A stretch of DNA of 64,000 nt from Sulfurimonas sp. GTDB lineage: Bacteria; Campylobacterota; Campylobacteria; Campylobacterales; Sulfurimonadaceae. Positions 34,941-43,902 of this stretch are shown here, one piece after another (the stretch's first letter is position 1; each line of letters begins with the position of its first letter). Where the stretch lies: assembly GCA_028684815.1 (NCBI GenBank), contig JAQUFE010000008.1:1-64000 (forward strand), given 5' to 3'. The notes beneath the pieces were generated by a model, which saw nothing but the letters and a program-made list of their open reading frames with translations, ran no database searches and was not told the DNA's origin. The translations under genes and the position numbers were made by a program.

Positions 34941-35999
34941 ATGATAAATTATGAAACTATAAAACCTTGGCTTTTTAAACTAGAACCAGAAAATGCTCAC
35001 CTTTTAGCTGAGACTGCTCTAAGGGTTGCAAATATTAGTCAGATACCATTTAACTCTTTTTTAGAGTCTCATTTTGTAGCTGATGATGTTTTAAGACAAA
35101 AGTTATTTAACAGAGAGTTTTTAAATCCTGTTGGTCTTGGAGCTGGATTTGATAAAAATGCGACGGTTCTTCGTGGCATCCAGATACTCGGATTTGGATT
35201 TAGTGAGATAGGAACTACAACACCTCTTGCACAAGATGGAAATCCAAAACCTAGAATGTTTAGACATATAGAGGAAAAAACTCTACAAAATGCTATGGGT
35301 TTTAACAATGATGGTGCGCTAAAGATTCAAAAAAGACTCAAGAAAATCTATCCTTTTACAACTCCTGTCGGTGTAAATATTGGTAAAAACAAAACTACAT
35401 TAGATAAAGATGCCATCAACGACTACACAAAGCTCATAAAAACTTTTGATGGCTTGGGTGATTACTTTGTTATAAACATCTCATCTCCAAATACTCCAGG
35501 ACTTAGAGATCTGCAAAACGAAGAGTTTATCACAGAACTTTTTAAAGAAGCAAAAGCACTTACAGATATGCCCATACTTCTTAAAATAGCGCCTGATATG
35601 ACAAAAGAAGATGCCGTAGCACTTACAAAGCTTGCAGTTGCTAAAGGTGCAGATGGGATCATTGCAACTAACACAACTATAGACTACTCACTCGTGCCAA
35701 ATCCTAAAGATATCGGCGGGCTTAGTGGCGCGGTTTTAAAAGAGAAGAGTTTTGAGATGTTTGAGGCTATCGCAAAAGAGCTTTTTGGCAAGACTATACT
35801 TATCTCAGTTGGTGGGATTGACTCGGCAGAGGAAGCTTACAGACGCATAAAAGCTGGAGCATCTTTAGTTCAAGTCTACAGTTCACTGGTATTTAGCGGA
35901 CCTGATTTGATTATGAACATAAACAGAGGGCTTATAGAGCTTATCAAAGCTGATGGATATACAAATATTACAGAAGCTATAGGTGCGAACAGAAAATGA
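34941..35999 (+). CDS. pyrD: Dihydroorotate dehydrogenase (quinone)
   Basis: PyrD oxidises dihydroorotate to orotate in pyrimidine synthesis, passing electrons to quinone. The 352-residue class 2 enzyme shows NPVGLGAGFDKNATVLRG, FGFSEIGTTTPLAQDGNPKPR, NAMGFNNDGA, INISSPNTPGLRDLQ with the catalytic Ser, GADGIIATNTT and ISVGGIDSAEEAY. The N-terminal helical membrane-binding region is present. ATG 34941 is chosen over TTG 34908. Its end overlaps the M16 peptidase start by 4 nt. Confidence 0.95.
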   Translation: MINYETIKPWLFKLEPENAHLLAETALRVANISQIPFNSFLESHFVADDVLRQKLFNREFLNPVGLGAGFDKNATVLRGIQILGFGFSEIGTTTPLAQDGNPKPRMFRHIEEKTLQNAMGFNNDGALKIQKRLKKIYPFTTPVGVNIGKNKTTLDKDAINDYTKLIKTFDGLGDYFVINISSPNTPGLRDLQNEEFITELFKEAKALTDMPILLKIAPDMTKEDAVALTKLAVAKGADGIIATNTTIDYSLVPNPKDIGGLSGAVLKEKSFEMFEAIAKELFGKTILISVGGIDSAEEAYRRIKAGASLVQVYSSLVFSGPDLIMNINRGLIELIKADGYTNITEAIGANRK

Positions 36000-37288
36000 A
36001 AATCTTCTTAGCAACCTTACTATCTTTAGGGACATTAATGGCTTCATCACTACCTCACTATGAGACAAAAACACTAAAAAATGGACTACAAATAGTTGTA
36101 ATCCCACTAGAAAATTCTACAAATGTAATCTCTACGGATATCTTTTATAAGGTTGGAAGTAGAAACGAAATCATGGGAAAAACTGGTATTGCTCACATGT
36201 TAGAGCATATGAATTTCAAATCTACAAAAAATCTAAAATCAGGTGAATTTGACAAAGAAGTAAAGAGTATCGGTGGAGTAAACAACGCTTCAACGAGCTT
36301 TGACTACACTCACTACTACATAAAATCAAGTACAAACAATCTAAGTAAATCTTTAAAACTTTACGCTGAACTTATGCAAAATCTAAAACTACAAGATGAA
36401 GAGTTTCAACCTGAGCGTGATGTTGTAGCTGAAGAGAGACGCTGGAGAACTGAAAACTCTCCTCTTGGTTACTTGTATTTCTCTTTGTTTAACAACGCTT
36501 ATGTTTATCATCCATATCACTGGACGCCGATAGGCTTTATGAATGACATCCAAACATGGACTATTGATGATATAAAAGAGTTTCACAAGACTTACTATCA
36601 GCCAAACAACGCCATCTTAATGGTTACAGGCGACGTAGATGCAAAAGAGGTTTTCAAACAAGCTGAAGCTGAATTTGCTCATATTAAAAATGGCACTAAG
36701 ATTCCTGATTTTAAGTTTGTAGAACCTCCTCAAGATGGAGCAAAAAGAGTCACTATCCACAAAGATAGCGAAGTTGAACTACTCGCTATCGCTTTTCATA
36801 TCCCAGACTTTAAAAGCACAGATCAAGTAACACTTAGTGTTATCTCTGAGATACTTTACTCTGGAAAAAGCTCAAGACTCTACAAAGAGTTAGTAGATAA
36901 GAGACACCTAGTAAACCAAGTATATGCTTACAATATGGAAAACATCGATCCAGGTCTTTTTATATTTTTAGCATCTTGTAATCCTGATGTAAAAGCAGAG
37001 GATGTTGAAAAAATTCTTATAGAGCAAATTGAGCTTATGAAAAACTCAGAAGTGACTAAAGCAGAACTTGAAAAAGTAAAAATAAATACAAAAGCAGACT
37101 TTATATACTCACTTGAGAGTTCATCATCTGTTGCAAACTTGTTTGGCAGTTATCTAGTTCGTGGGGATTTAACTCCGCTTTTAACTTACGAAGAAAACAT
37201 AAATAAAGTGACTTCAAAAGAAGTTTTAGAAGTAGCAAATAAGTACTTTGACTTTAAAAAGTCAACTACTATCATACTTAAGAAATAG
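35996..37288 (+). CDS. M16 family zinc peptidase
   Basis: The 430-residue protein has a signal peptide (MKIFLATLLSLGTLMASS) and the inverted zinc motif HMLEH at 67-71, with a further Glu in VVAEERRWR near 147. This is the processing-peptidase/PqqL-like arrangement, and the C-terminal half is the inactive partner-like domain. It should act in the periplasm on small peptides. Overlap with pyrD and this gene order are typical of Campylobacterota, where dapA often follows; here a repeat follows instead. Confidence 0.92.
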   Translation: MKIFLATLLSLGTLMASSLPHYETKTLKNGLQIVVIPLENSTNVISTDIFYKVGSRNEIMGKTGIAHMLEHMNFKSTKNLKSGEFDKEVKSIGGVNNASTSFDYTHYYIKSSTNNLSKSLKLYAELMQNLKLQDEEFQPERDVVAEERRWRTENSPLGYLYFSLFNNAYVYHPYHWTPIGFMNDIQTWTIDDIKEFHKTYYQPNNAILMVTGDVDAKEVFKQAEAEFAHIKNGTKIPDFKFVEPPQDGAKRVTIHKDSEVELLAIAFHIPDFKSTDQVTLSVISEILYSGKSSRLYKELVDKRHLVNQVYAYNMENIDPGLFIFLASCNPDVKAEDVEKILIEQIELMKNSEVTKAELEKVKINTKADFIYSLESSSSVANLFGSYLVRGDLTPLLTYEENINKVTSKEVLEVANKYFDFKKSTTIILKK

Positions 37289-37329
37289 CTTCTCGGAACC
37301 CAGAACTTGTTCTGGGCAAAATGGCTTTT

Positions 37330-37500
37330 AAGCAGTAAGTCACAACCAAGCTTTCTCTACGAGGTTAAAACCTCGCTTCCAAAAGAGGTGCAAGGCTTTA
37401 AAAATTTGCAATGTTTTCGGAGGCGATGCTTTTGGAATGCTAGCCCATGGTATTCTCCACGATGAGCTTTGCACTGTGTGGCTTTAAAACTCTAAAGTTT
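37330..37500. repeat. Family B palindromic repeat block
   Basis: The block contains GAGGTTAAAACCTCGCTTCC, TTTTCGGAGGCGATGCTTTT, then GGAATGCTAGCCCATGGTAT and TTCTCCACGATGAGCTTTG. It matches the pieces near 9.2 kb. It fills the gap between the M16 peptidase and adk, and no ORF is seen. Confidence 0.55.
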
Positions 37501-37502
37501 CT

Positions 37503-38153
<651 letters not shown>

Positions 38154-38237
38154 TTATTCCTAATCGTTTGTTTAGTAAAACTATATAGTAATGAGTTTAA
38201 AATAAGCTCAATTTTCTTTTTTTTAGCAAAAAAAGTA

Positions 38238-38390
38238 ATTGAATGCTCTGAACAATTATTAAGTTGGATCCTGAATCAAGTTCAGGATGACGCGTATCTT
38301 GTCATTCCATGCGTGTCCGTCATTCCGTGCGTGTTCGTCATTCCGTGCTTGACACGGAATCTAGTTTATAGATTAATCAGAAGATTCAAT
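38238..38390 (+). repeat. Family A hairpin repeat, copy 4
   Basis: ATTGAATGCTCTGAACAATT and TTAATCAGAAGATTCAAT are clear terminal inverted repeats. Inside are TCCTGAA-TCAAG-TTCAGGA and ATTCCGTG-CTTG-ACACGGAAT. A short unit CGTCATTCCRTGCGTGT is repeated between them, making this copy about 35 bp longer than copy 1. Confidence 0.9.
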
Positions 38391-38483
38391 TTATTCATTT
38401 TAATCTATACTATCTCTATAAACTTACTTGACTTTAAAAAATAAATCTGTTATTATTTTGTACTTTTAAAAAAAGGATATGTT

Positions 38484-38900
38484 TTGGCAATCGTTTCAAC
38501 AAAGGGTGCTTATGGTTTAACAGCCATGTTAGTGCTTGCAAAAGAGGAAGATGGTGAGAAGTTGTTGCAGATAAAAGATATAGCTTTGATGGGAGATATT
38601 CCTCAAAACTATCTTGAGCAAATCTTAGTTCTTTTAAAAAAGGCCGCTTTAGTTGAGAGTGTTAGAGGTGCAAATGGCGGATATAGACTTAGAAAACCTA
38701 CAAATGAGATAAGCGTATTTGAGATACTAAACTCACTAGAGTGTTGTATGATTCAAACTGATAACAAAAGCAACGACAACATGCTTGAGCCTTTTTGGCA
38801 AGATACACAAGAGAAGATTAAAGAGATTTTTTCACTCTCTTTAAAAGAGTTAGAAGAGTTTTTGCAAAAAAACTCTCAAAATTTCACATACCATATTTAG
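38484..38900 (+). CDS. Rrf2 family transcriptional regulator
   Basis: The 138-residue protein starts at TTG (MAIVSTKGAYGLTAMLVLAKEE) with AAAGGA upstream. The winged-helix DNA-binding region includes LQIKDIALMGDIPQNYLEQILVLLKKAALVES and the wing RGANGGYRLRKP. Only two adjacent Cys are seen (LECCMIQ near 90), not the three-Cys iron-sulfur pattern of IscR. Its place before cysK and a cysteine-desulfurase-like gene suggests a CymR-like regulator of cysteine or sulfur metabolism; this is inference. Confidence 0.85.
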   Translation: MAIVSTKGAYGLTAMLVLAKEEDGEKLLQIKDIALMGDIPQNYLEQILVLLKKAALVESVRGANGGYRLRKPTNEISVFEILNSLECCMIQTDNKSNDNMLEPFWQDTQEKIKEIFSLSLKELEEFLQKNSQNFTYHI

Positions 38901-38930
38901 TAAATTAAAGAGGTATAGATGCTGAGGAAT

Positions 38931-39177
38931 TCTCAGCGACATCGTGACAAAATATCAAAATCGCACCAGTGCGATGGGCTTCCTGCCGAAGGAAACCAAG
39001 CGTTAGCGTAGATGGCGGAATTACTTCCGACATCGTAATAAAAACATCAAAATCGCACCAGTGCGATGGGCTTCCTGCCGAAGGAATCTCAGCGATAGCG
39101 TAGATGGCGGGATTACTCCCGACATCGTGACAAAACAAATGAAGGGTTCTCTTCATTTTATGAAATAAAATTAAGGA
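38931..39177 (+). repeat. Family L structured leader, cysK copy (tandem modules)
   Basis: Three successive stem-1 modules are present: GCTGAG-GAATT-CTCAGC, GATGGCGGAA-TTAC-TTCCGACATC and GATGGCGGGA-TTAC-TCCCGACATC. They are spaced by an ATCGCAC-CA-GTGCGAT palindrome and TTCCT-GCCGA-AGGAA. Stem 2 is ATGAAG-GGTTCT-CTTCAT. The end, AAATAAAATTAAGGA, puts a Shine-Dalgarno 9 nt before cysK. The element occupies nearly all of 38901-39186. Confidence 0.85.
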
Positions 39178-39186
39178 AATAGACTT

Positions 39187-40107
39187 ATGAAAATAGCACA
39201 AAATGTTACTGAATTGATTGGAAACACTCCACTTGTAAAGATAAATAGCATCTCAAATGAGACAAACACGACCATACTCGGCAAATGCGAGTTTTTGAAT
39301 CCTACTAGCTCTGTAAAAGATAGAATTGCTCTCGCTATGATTGATGTGGCAATAGCTGATGGACTGATAAACAAAGAGACTCTTATCATCGAGCCAACGA
39401 GTGGAAATACTGGGATTGGGCTTGCAATGGTTTGTGCTTCAAAAGGTTTAAAGCTCACTCTTACTATGCCAGAATCTATGAGTCTTGAGAGACGTCAACT
39501 ACTCACTGCACTTGGTGCTAACATAGTTTTAACTCCAGCTCCACTTGGAATGAAGGGTGCGATTGATGAGGCTGCTAAGTTAAATGAAGAGAATAAAAAT
39601 AGTTTCATGCCTCAACAGTTTAACAACCCAGCAAATCCTGCTGTGCATAAAGAGACTACTGCACAGGAGATATTAAGAGATACAGATGGCAAGATTGACA
39701 TCTTTGTTGCAGCAGTTGGAACTGGTGGCTCTTTAACGGGAATAGGAGAAGCTCTAAGAGAGCACAATCCTAACATAGAGATTATCGCAGTTGAGCCAAC
39801 AAGTTCGCCTGTTCTCTCTGGAGGAAAAGCAGGGCCTCATAAGATTCAAGGCATCGGTGCTGGTTTTACTCCAAAAGTACTAAACTGTGACCTCTTCAAT
39901 GAAGTTATCCAAGTAAGTGATGAAGATGCTTTTGCCTCTTCAAAAGATTTAGCAAAGAGTGATGGACTTTTAGTTGGCATCTCAGCTGGAGCAAATGCTT
40001 ACGCTGCAAAACTTGTGGCCCAAAGAGAGCAAAATAGAGGAAAAACGATAGTTACAATTCTTTGTGATACGGGAGAGAGATACCTTAGTACTGCTCTTTA
40101 CTCGTAA
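39187..40107 (+). CDS. cysK: Cysteine synthase A (O-acetylserine sulfhydrylase)
   Basis: CysK makes cysteine from O-acetylserine and sulfide with PLP. The 306-residue protein has LIGNTPLVKIN, the PLP lysine K44 in LNPTSSVKDRIA, EPTSGNTGIGLAM, FVAAVGTGGSLTGIG and GISAGANAYAA. It lies between a family L leader and a class V aminotransferase gene 14 nt downstream. An Rrf2 regulator is upstream, so sulfur-dependent control is plausible. Confidence 0.96.
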   Translation: MKIAQNVTELIGNTPLVKINSISNETNTTILGKCEFLNPTSSVKDRIALAMIDVAIADGLINKETLIIEPTSGNTGIGLAMVCASKGLKLTLTMPESMSLERRQLLTALGANIVLTPAPLGMKGAIDEAAKLNEENKNSFMPQQFNNPANPAVHKETTAQEILRDTDGKIDIFVAAVGTGGSLTGIGEALREHNPNIEIIAVEPTSSPVLSGGKAGPHKIQGIGAGFTPKVLNCDLFNEVIQVSDEDAFASSKDLAKSDGLLVGISAGANAYAAKLVAQREQNRGKTIVTILCDTGERYLSTALYS

Positions 40108-40121
40108 TTGGATGATAATAT

Positions 40122-41444
40122 ATGAAAAAAAATAACGACATTTTTAGACCTTTTGTAGATGCAGATATAAGTTTTAGTGAAATTTCCGAGGATATCATCG
40201 GGGTAAATAAAGAAAATTACTTTGACTATACGGCATCTGGGCTTGCCTTTAAACCTATAGAGGATAGACTTCAAGAGGTTTTACAAACTTACGCAAACAC
40301 TCACTCAGAGTTTGCAAGTGATGCTAAAACTACCTCTTTTTACTACGATATAGCGAGAGAAAATCTTAAAAAGCATCTTGAGCTTGAGAGTGACTTTGTT
40401 CTGCTTCCTTGTGGAAGTGGAGCAACTGGCGCTATCAAGAAGTTTCAAGAGCTATTAGGGCTCTACATCCCACCAGCAACTAGAGCTAGATTTAAGATAG
40501 ATTTGAAGATGCAAAAGCCTCTTATCATCATAGGACCATTTGAGCATCACTCTAATGAGATAAGCTATAGAGAGGGAGTTTGTGACACTCTAAGAGTCCC
40601 TCTTGATATGACTGGAAATGTGGACTTAGAATTTTTAGCAGATGCACTAGAGAAAAACAAGCATCGAGAGTTAATTGGTGCATTTTCTACAGCTTCAAAT
40701 GTAACTGGCATCATCCCTCCATACGTGGAGATATCCAAACTACTTAGAAGCTATGGGGCTATTGTAGCCTTTGATAGTGCGGCATCTTCGCCATGCCTCA
40801 ATGTTGACTCTCGGTTATTTGATGCTCTATTTTTATCGCCTCACAAGCTTTTGGGTGGACCTGGAACTTGTGGACTTTTGGCCATTAGAAAAAAGCTTAT
40901 AAATGAGAAAGATTCCCCTACTTTTGCAGGTGGAGGAACTGTGGCTTATGTCTCGCCAGATGAGCATATCTTTAACTCTGATATTGAGATTCGTGAAGAT
41001 GCAGGAACTCCTGCAATACTCCAACTCATAAAAGCTTCTTTTGCTTATCAACTAAGGGGTGAGATAGGGATTAAACGGATTCAAGAGAGAAAAGTCGAGC
41101 TATTTAAGATTCTAAAAGAGTCACTAAAAGATGTAGGCGAACACACCATCTATGGGCAAAATCAAGCTCATAGTAGTGTCGGCATCTTAGCTATAAACTT
41201 TCACGGAGTAACACCTTATGAGCTTTGCGAAAAACTCTCGCTTAACTTTGGCATCCAAACAAGAGCAGGATGTAGTTGCGCAGGACCTTATGGGCATGAC
41301 CTCTTTGGGATAAGTAAGGTTTTAAACAAAAATGAAAAACCAAGCTGGCTAAGGATTAGCGTAAACTATACTCACAGCATAGAAAGCATAGAGCATCTAG
41401 TTGAAGCTCTAAAAATTTCAGTAAAAGAGCTAAAGAATAAATAA
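40122..41444 (+). CDS. Class V aminotransferase, cysteine-desulfurase-like
   Basis: The 440-residue PLP enzyme has the class V fold: IIGPFEHHSNEISYREG, SNVTGIIPPY, AFDSAASSPC and a PLP lysine in LSPHKLLGGPGTCG near residue 242. A Cys-rich active loop RAGCSCAGPYGH near 390 carries a plausible catalytic Cys. It resembles the SufS/CsdA-like branch seen next to cysK but differs in detail, so desulfurase activity is likely but not certain. It follows cysK by 14 nt and was probably an operon with it. Confidence 0.82.
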   Translation: MKKNNDIFRPFVDADISFSEISEDIIGVNKENYFDYTASGLAFKPIEDRLQEVLQTYANTHSEFASDAKTTSFYYDIARENLKKHLELESDFVLLPCGSGATGAIKKFQELLGLYIPPATRARFKIDLKMQKPLIIIGPFEHHSNEISYREGVCDTLRVPLDMTGNVDLEFLADALEKNKHRELIGAFSTASNVTGIIPPYVEISKLLRSYGAIVAFDSAASSPCLNVDSRLFDALFLSPHKLLGGPGTCGLLAIRKKLINEKDSPTFAGGGTVAYVSPDEHIFNSDIEIREDAGTPAILQLIKASFAYQLRGEIGIKRIQERKVELFKILKESLKDVGEHTIYGQNQAHSSVGILAINFHGVTPYELCEKLSLNFGIQTRAGCSCAGPYGHDLFGISKVLNKNEKPSWLRISVNYTHSIESIEHLVEALKISVKELKNK

Positions 41445-41448
41445 CCGG

Positions 41449-41616
41449 ACCTTCTGATTAATATATAAACTAGATTCCGTGTCAAGCACGGAATGACGGA
41501 ACATAAGGATCCAACTTAATACTCGTCATCCTGAACTTTCTTTGGGATCTAACCTGATATTCGTCATCCTGAACTTGATTCAGGATCTAACTTAATAATT
41601 CTTCAGAGCATTCAAT
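41449..41616 (-). repeat. Family A hairpin repeat, copy 5 (inverted, expanded)
   Basis: The copy starts CCTTCTGATTAATATATAAA and ends TTCAGAGCATTCAAT. It holds one ATTCCGTG-TCAAG-CACGGAAT stem and two copies of the CGTCATCCTGAAC unit. It lies between the convergent aminotransferase and hypA genes. The remaining ~100 bp to hypA shows nothing recognisable. Confidence 0.85.
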
Positions 41617-41713
41617 TGAACTAACATATAAGACACTAAGACAATAATTTGATAGTTAAACTTTGCTAATTTTATAGCAAATGTGCTTTGTTGAAAATAA
41701 TCTTATCTATATA

Positions 41714-42058
41714 CTAAAAATCTAGCTCTAGCTGCATCAAGTACATATCCTCTCCATCAAGGATATCAAGATCAGGACTCTGGCATGCAGGGCAATAATA
41801 CTCTATCCCTTCTATGGTTGATTCAACTAAACAGCTATTGCATTTAACAATAATTTGCTGCATATTTATAACAAACTCTGCCTCTTCGCAGAGTGTCTTT
41901 TCCTTAAATGTCTCAAATGCAGTTCTTAAAAGTTCAGGTTCAACACCACTCATCACGCCTATTTTTATGACAACTTTAGTTACTTTTTTTGCATTGTTCT
42001 TTATTGCATTCTCTTCACAAGAGTCTAAAAGAGACTGGACTATACTATATTCATGCAT
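41714..42058 (-). CDS. hypA: Hydrogenase nickel incorporation protein HypA
   Basis: HypA delivers nickel to the NiFe site with HypB. The 114-residue protein begins [18 protein letters not shown], where the Met-His-Glu start binds nickel. It has a zinc site with two Cys pairs, VKCNSCLVE and YYCPACQSP. It is the last gene of the hyp region. Its Shine-Dalgarno (AAGGA, 6 nt upstream) is part of a family L leader rather than native intergenic sequence. Confidence 0.96.
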   Translation of the reverse strand: MHEYSIVQSLLDSCEENAIKNNAKKVTKVVIKIGVMSGVEPELLRTAFETFKEKTLCEEAEFVINMQQIIVKCNSCLVESTIEGIEYYCPACQSPDLDILDGEDMYLMQLELDF

Positions 42059-42064
42059 CTGTAT

Positions 42065-42250
42065 TCCTTGATTTTATTTTATAAAATAAAGGGAATCCTT
42101 TATTTATTTTATCACGATATCGAAAGTAATTCCGCTATCTACGCTAACGCTTGGTTTCCTTCGGCAGGAAGCCCATCGCACTGGTGCGATTTTAATGTTT
42201 TATCACGATATCGGAAGTAATTCCGCTATCTTTGCTAACTTTCCTTCGGC
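42065..42250 (-). repeat. Family L structured leader, hypA copy
   Basis: In hypA sense there are two stem-1 modules, GATAGCGGAA-TTAC-TTCCGATATC (distal, inside the hypX reading frame) and a proximal copy with one mismatch. ATCGCAC-CA-GTGCGAT and TTCCT-GCCGA-AGGAA lie between them. Stem 2 is AATAAAGG-ATTC-CCTTTATT, then TTTTATAAAATAAAATCAAGGA before hypA. It covers the whole hypX-hypA gap and the last ~19 codons of hypX. Confidence 0.83.
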
Positions 42251-43898
42251 ACTTGTGTCTCTTAAGTCTTTCTGGTGTTTGTAGAGAGCACACTTTATAT
42301 ACAAAATCATATCTTAGTTTATGAAAAGAGCTATCTTCTTCCCAAAACTCTCTATACATAACTCTTAACTCTTCTTCTTTTTTTTGCTCAATTAGGGAGC
42401 TATTTTGAGATAAACAGTCCTCTTTTTCATATAAAAAATCATCATAACTCTCCCCATCTTCGCATTGTTTTTGAGCAAACTCGTTTAAAGATTGAAAATA
42501 ACTAGCATATCCAAAAATTTTATCTATCATTCCTAGCTTAAGTGCACTATTTACACTGATGGGCAGACACTCATCTAAAAGTTCGCCTGCTTTTTCCTCG
42601 CCAACTCTTTTTGATAACGAAAAAGTGTGATATTCACTCCCACTTAGCCCCAAAGTTTTATAGTGCGGATTTAAAACCACTCCCTCTTGTGCTACTACGA
42701 AGTCACAGGCGAGTGCCAAAAAGACTCCGCCTGCTCCTGCATTTCTATGTAGAGATGCGATTGTTATAACTTCATCTGCAAAGAGTATAGACTTTACTAC
42801 ATCATTCATAGCATTTATATTACTCCAACCATCCTCGCCCTGCTTTTTTGAATCTTGTAAGATATTTAGATGGATGCCATTACTAAAAAAATCCTCTCCC
42901 CCCATCAAAACTATAACTTTGCAGCTCTCTTTTAAGTAGTCAAACGCATATTTTAACCTTATACACTGCTCAGAGTGCATGGCTCCGTTATGAAAATTAA
43001 AGTAGAGATATCCAACATCGTCTATAACTTTAGAACTAATCTCATGAAATGTTATATCTCCAACTTCACTAATCAGAGGTATTCGCACTTCCTTAACACC
43101 TTTTATCTTCTCTTTTAGAGCGTAAGTTGATGGAAGTTTAAATCTGCCAAGCTCTTGCATATGACTTATCCAGAGTGCTCCATCAACTGTGCCAACGCAA
43201 ACTGCACCATCTCTTTTTGCGATTATCTCTTTTGGTGCCCCTCTTAAACTCTCCTCTTGCCATGCACCAAAAAGATAGCACTCTAAGCCTAAAAACTCAT
43301 CTTTAACACCTGGATAACTATCACTCATATATATCTTTTTTATAATCTCTTTTGTAGTCTCTTTTTCCCAGTCTATGGCTCTATCTTGTTGTGAGAGATA
43401 GTGGTGCATCTCGGATTTTAACTGTGGAGTAGGTTTGAAATCTTTATTGGTTAAATTTGCAAGTAACTCTTTTAGAGCCTTTGATGCAGCACGCGCTACC
43501 TCATTTCTATAGATAGAAGCCTTGTAAGTACCACGCATCACAAATCTAACTTCTGCGTAAATATCTCCGCCATCAAGCTCTTCATTTGCCTTAAGGATTA
43601 CAACTCCCCACTCACTTTTTTCCTCTCTTATGGCATGATCTAGCGAGTTGTGACCTCTATCGCCTCTAATACCTGGATGGAGTATAAAAGTTGGAGTATT
43701 TAAAAATATCTCTTTTGGGAGATACTTTTTCAGATAGGGAGAAAAAATAATATCTGGCGCAAACTCTTCAACACTCTGCATCATCGCTTCACTACTTATT
43801 GCATACTGCACCGAGATTTCGTGATTCATATCTCGAAGCTCACAAAATAGCCGCTGAGTAAGAGAGTTAAAAGCCGATACGATGAGTAGTATTTTCAT
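42192..43898 (-). CDS. hypX: Hydrogenase maturation protein HypX (formyl-transferase/enoyl-CoA hydratase fusion)
   Basis: HypX makes the active-site CO ligand from a formyl group, allowing NiFe-hydrogenase assembly under oxygen. The 568-residue protein has an N-terminal formyl-THF-transferase-like half (LHPGIRGDRGHNSLDHAI near 75-92, ELDGGDIYAE) and a C-terminal enoyl-CoA-hydratase half (VIVLMGGEDFFSNGIHLN, HRNAGAGGVFLALACDFVVAQ). ATG 43898 is chosen over 43931 because it lies 4 nt after hypE with AAAGAG upstream. The last ~19 residues (CRRKVSKDSGITSDIVIKH) are encoded by the family L repeat, so the tail is not native. Confidence 0.92.
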   Translation of the reverse strand: MKILLIVSAFNSLTQRLFCELRDMNHEISVQYAISSEAMMQSVEEFAPDIIFSPYLKKYLPKEIFLNTPTFILHPGIRGDRGHNSLDHAIREEKSEWGVVILKANEELDGGDIYAEVRFVMRGTYKASIYRNEVARAASKALKELLANLTNKDFKPTPQLKSEMHHYLSQQDRAIDWEKETTKEIIKKIYMSDSYPGVKDEFLGLECYLFGAWQEESLRGAPKEIIAKRDGAVCVGTVDGALWISHMQELGRFKLPSTYALKEKIKGVKEVRIPLISEVGDITFHEISSKVIDDVGYLYFNFHNGAMHSEQCIRLKYAFDYLKESCKVIVLMGGEDFFSNGIHLNILQDSKKQGEDGWSNINAMNDVVKSILFADEVITIASLHRNAGAGGVFLALACDFVVAQEGVVLNPHYKTLGLSGSEYHTFSLSKRVGEEKAGELLDECLPISVNSALKLGMIDKIFGYASYFQSLNEFAQKQCEDGESYDDFLYEKEDCLSQNSSLIEQKKEEELRVMYREFWEEDSSFHKLRYDFVYKVCSLQTPERLKRHKCRRKVSKDSGITSDIVIKH

Positions 43899-43902
43899 CT
43901 CT

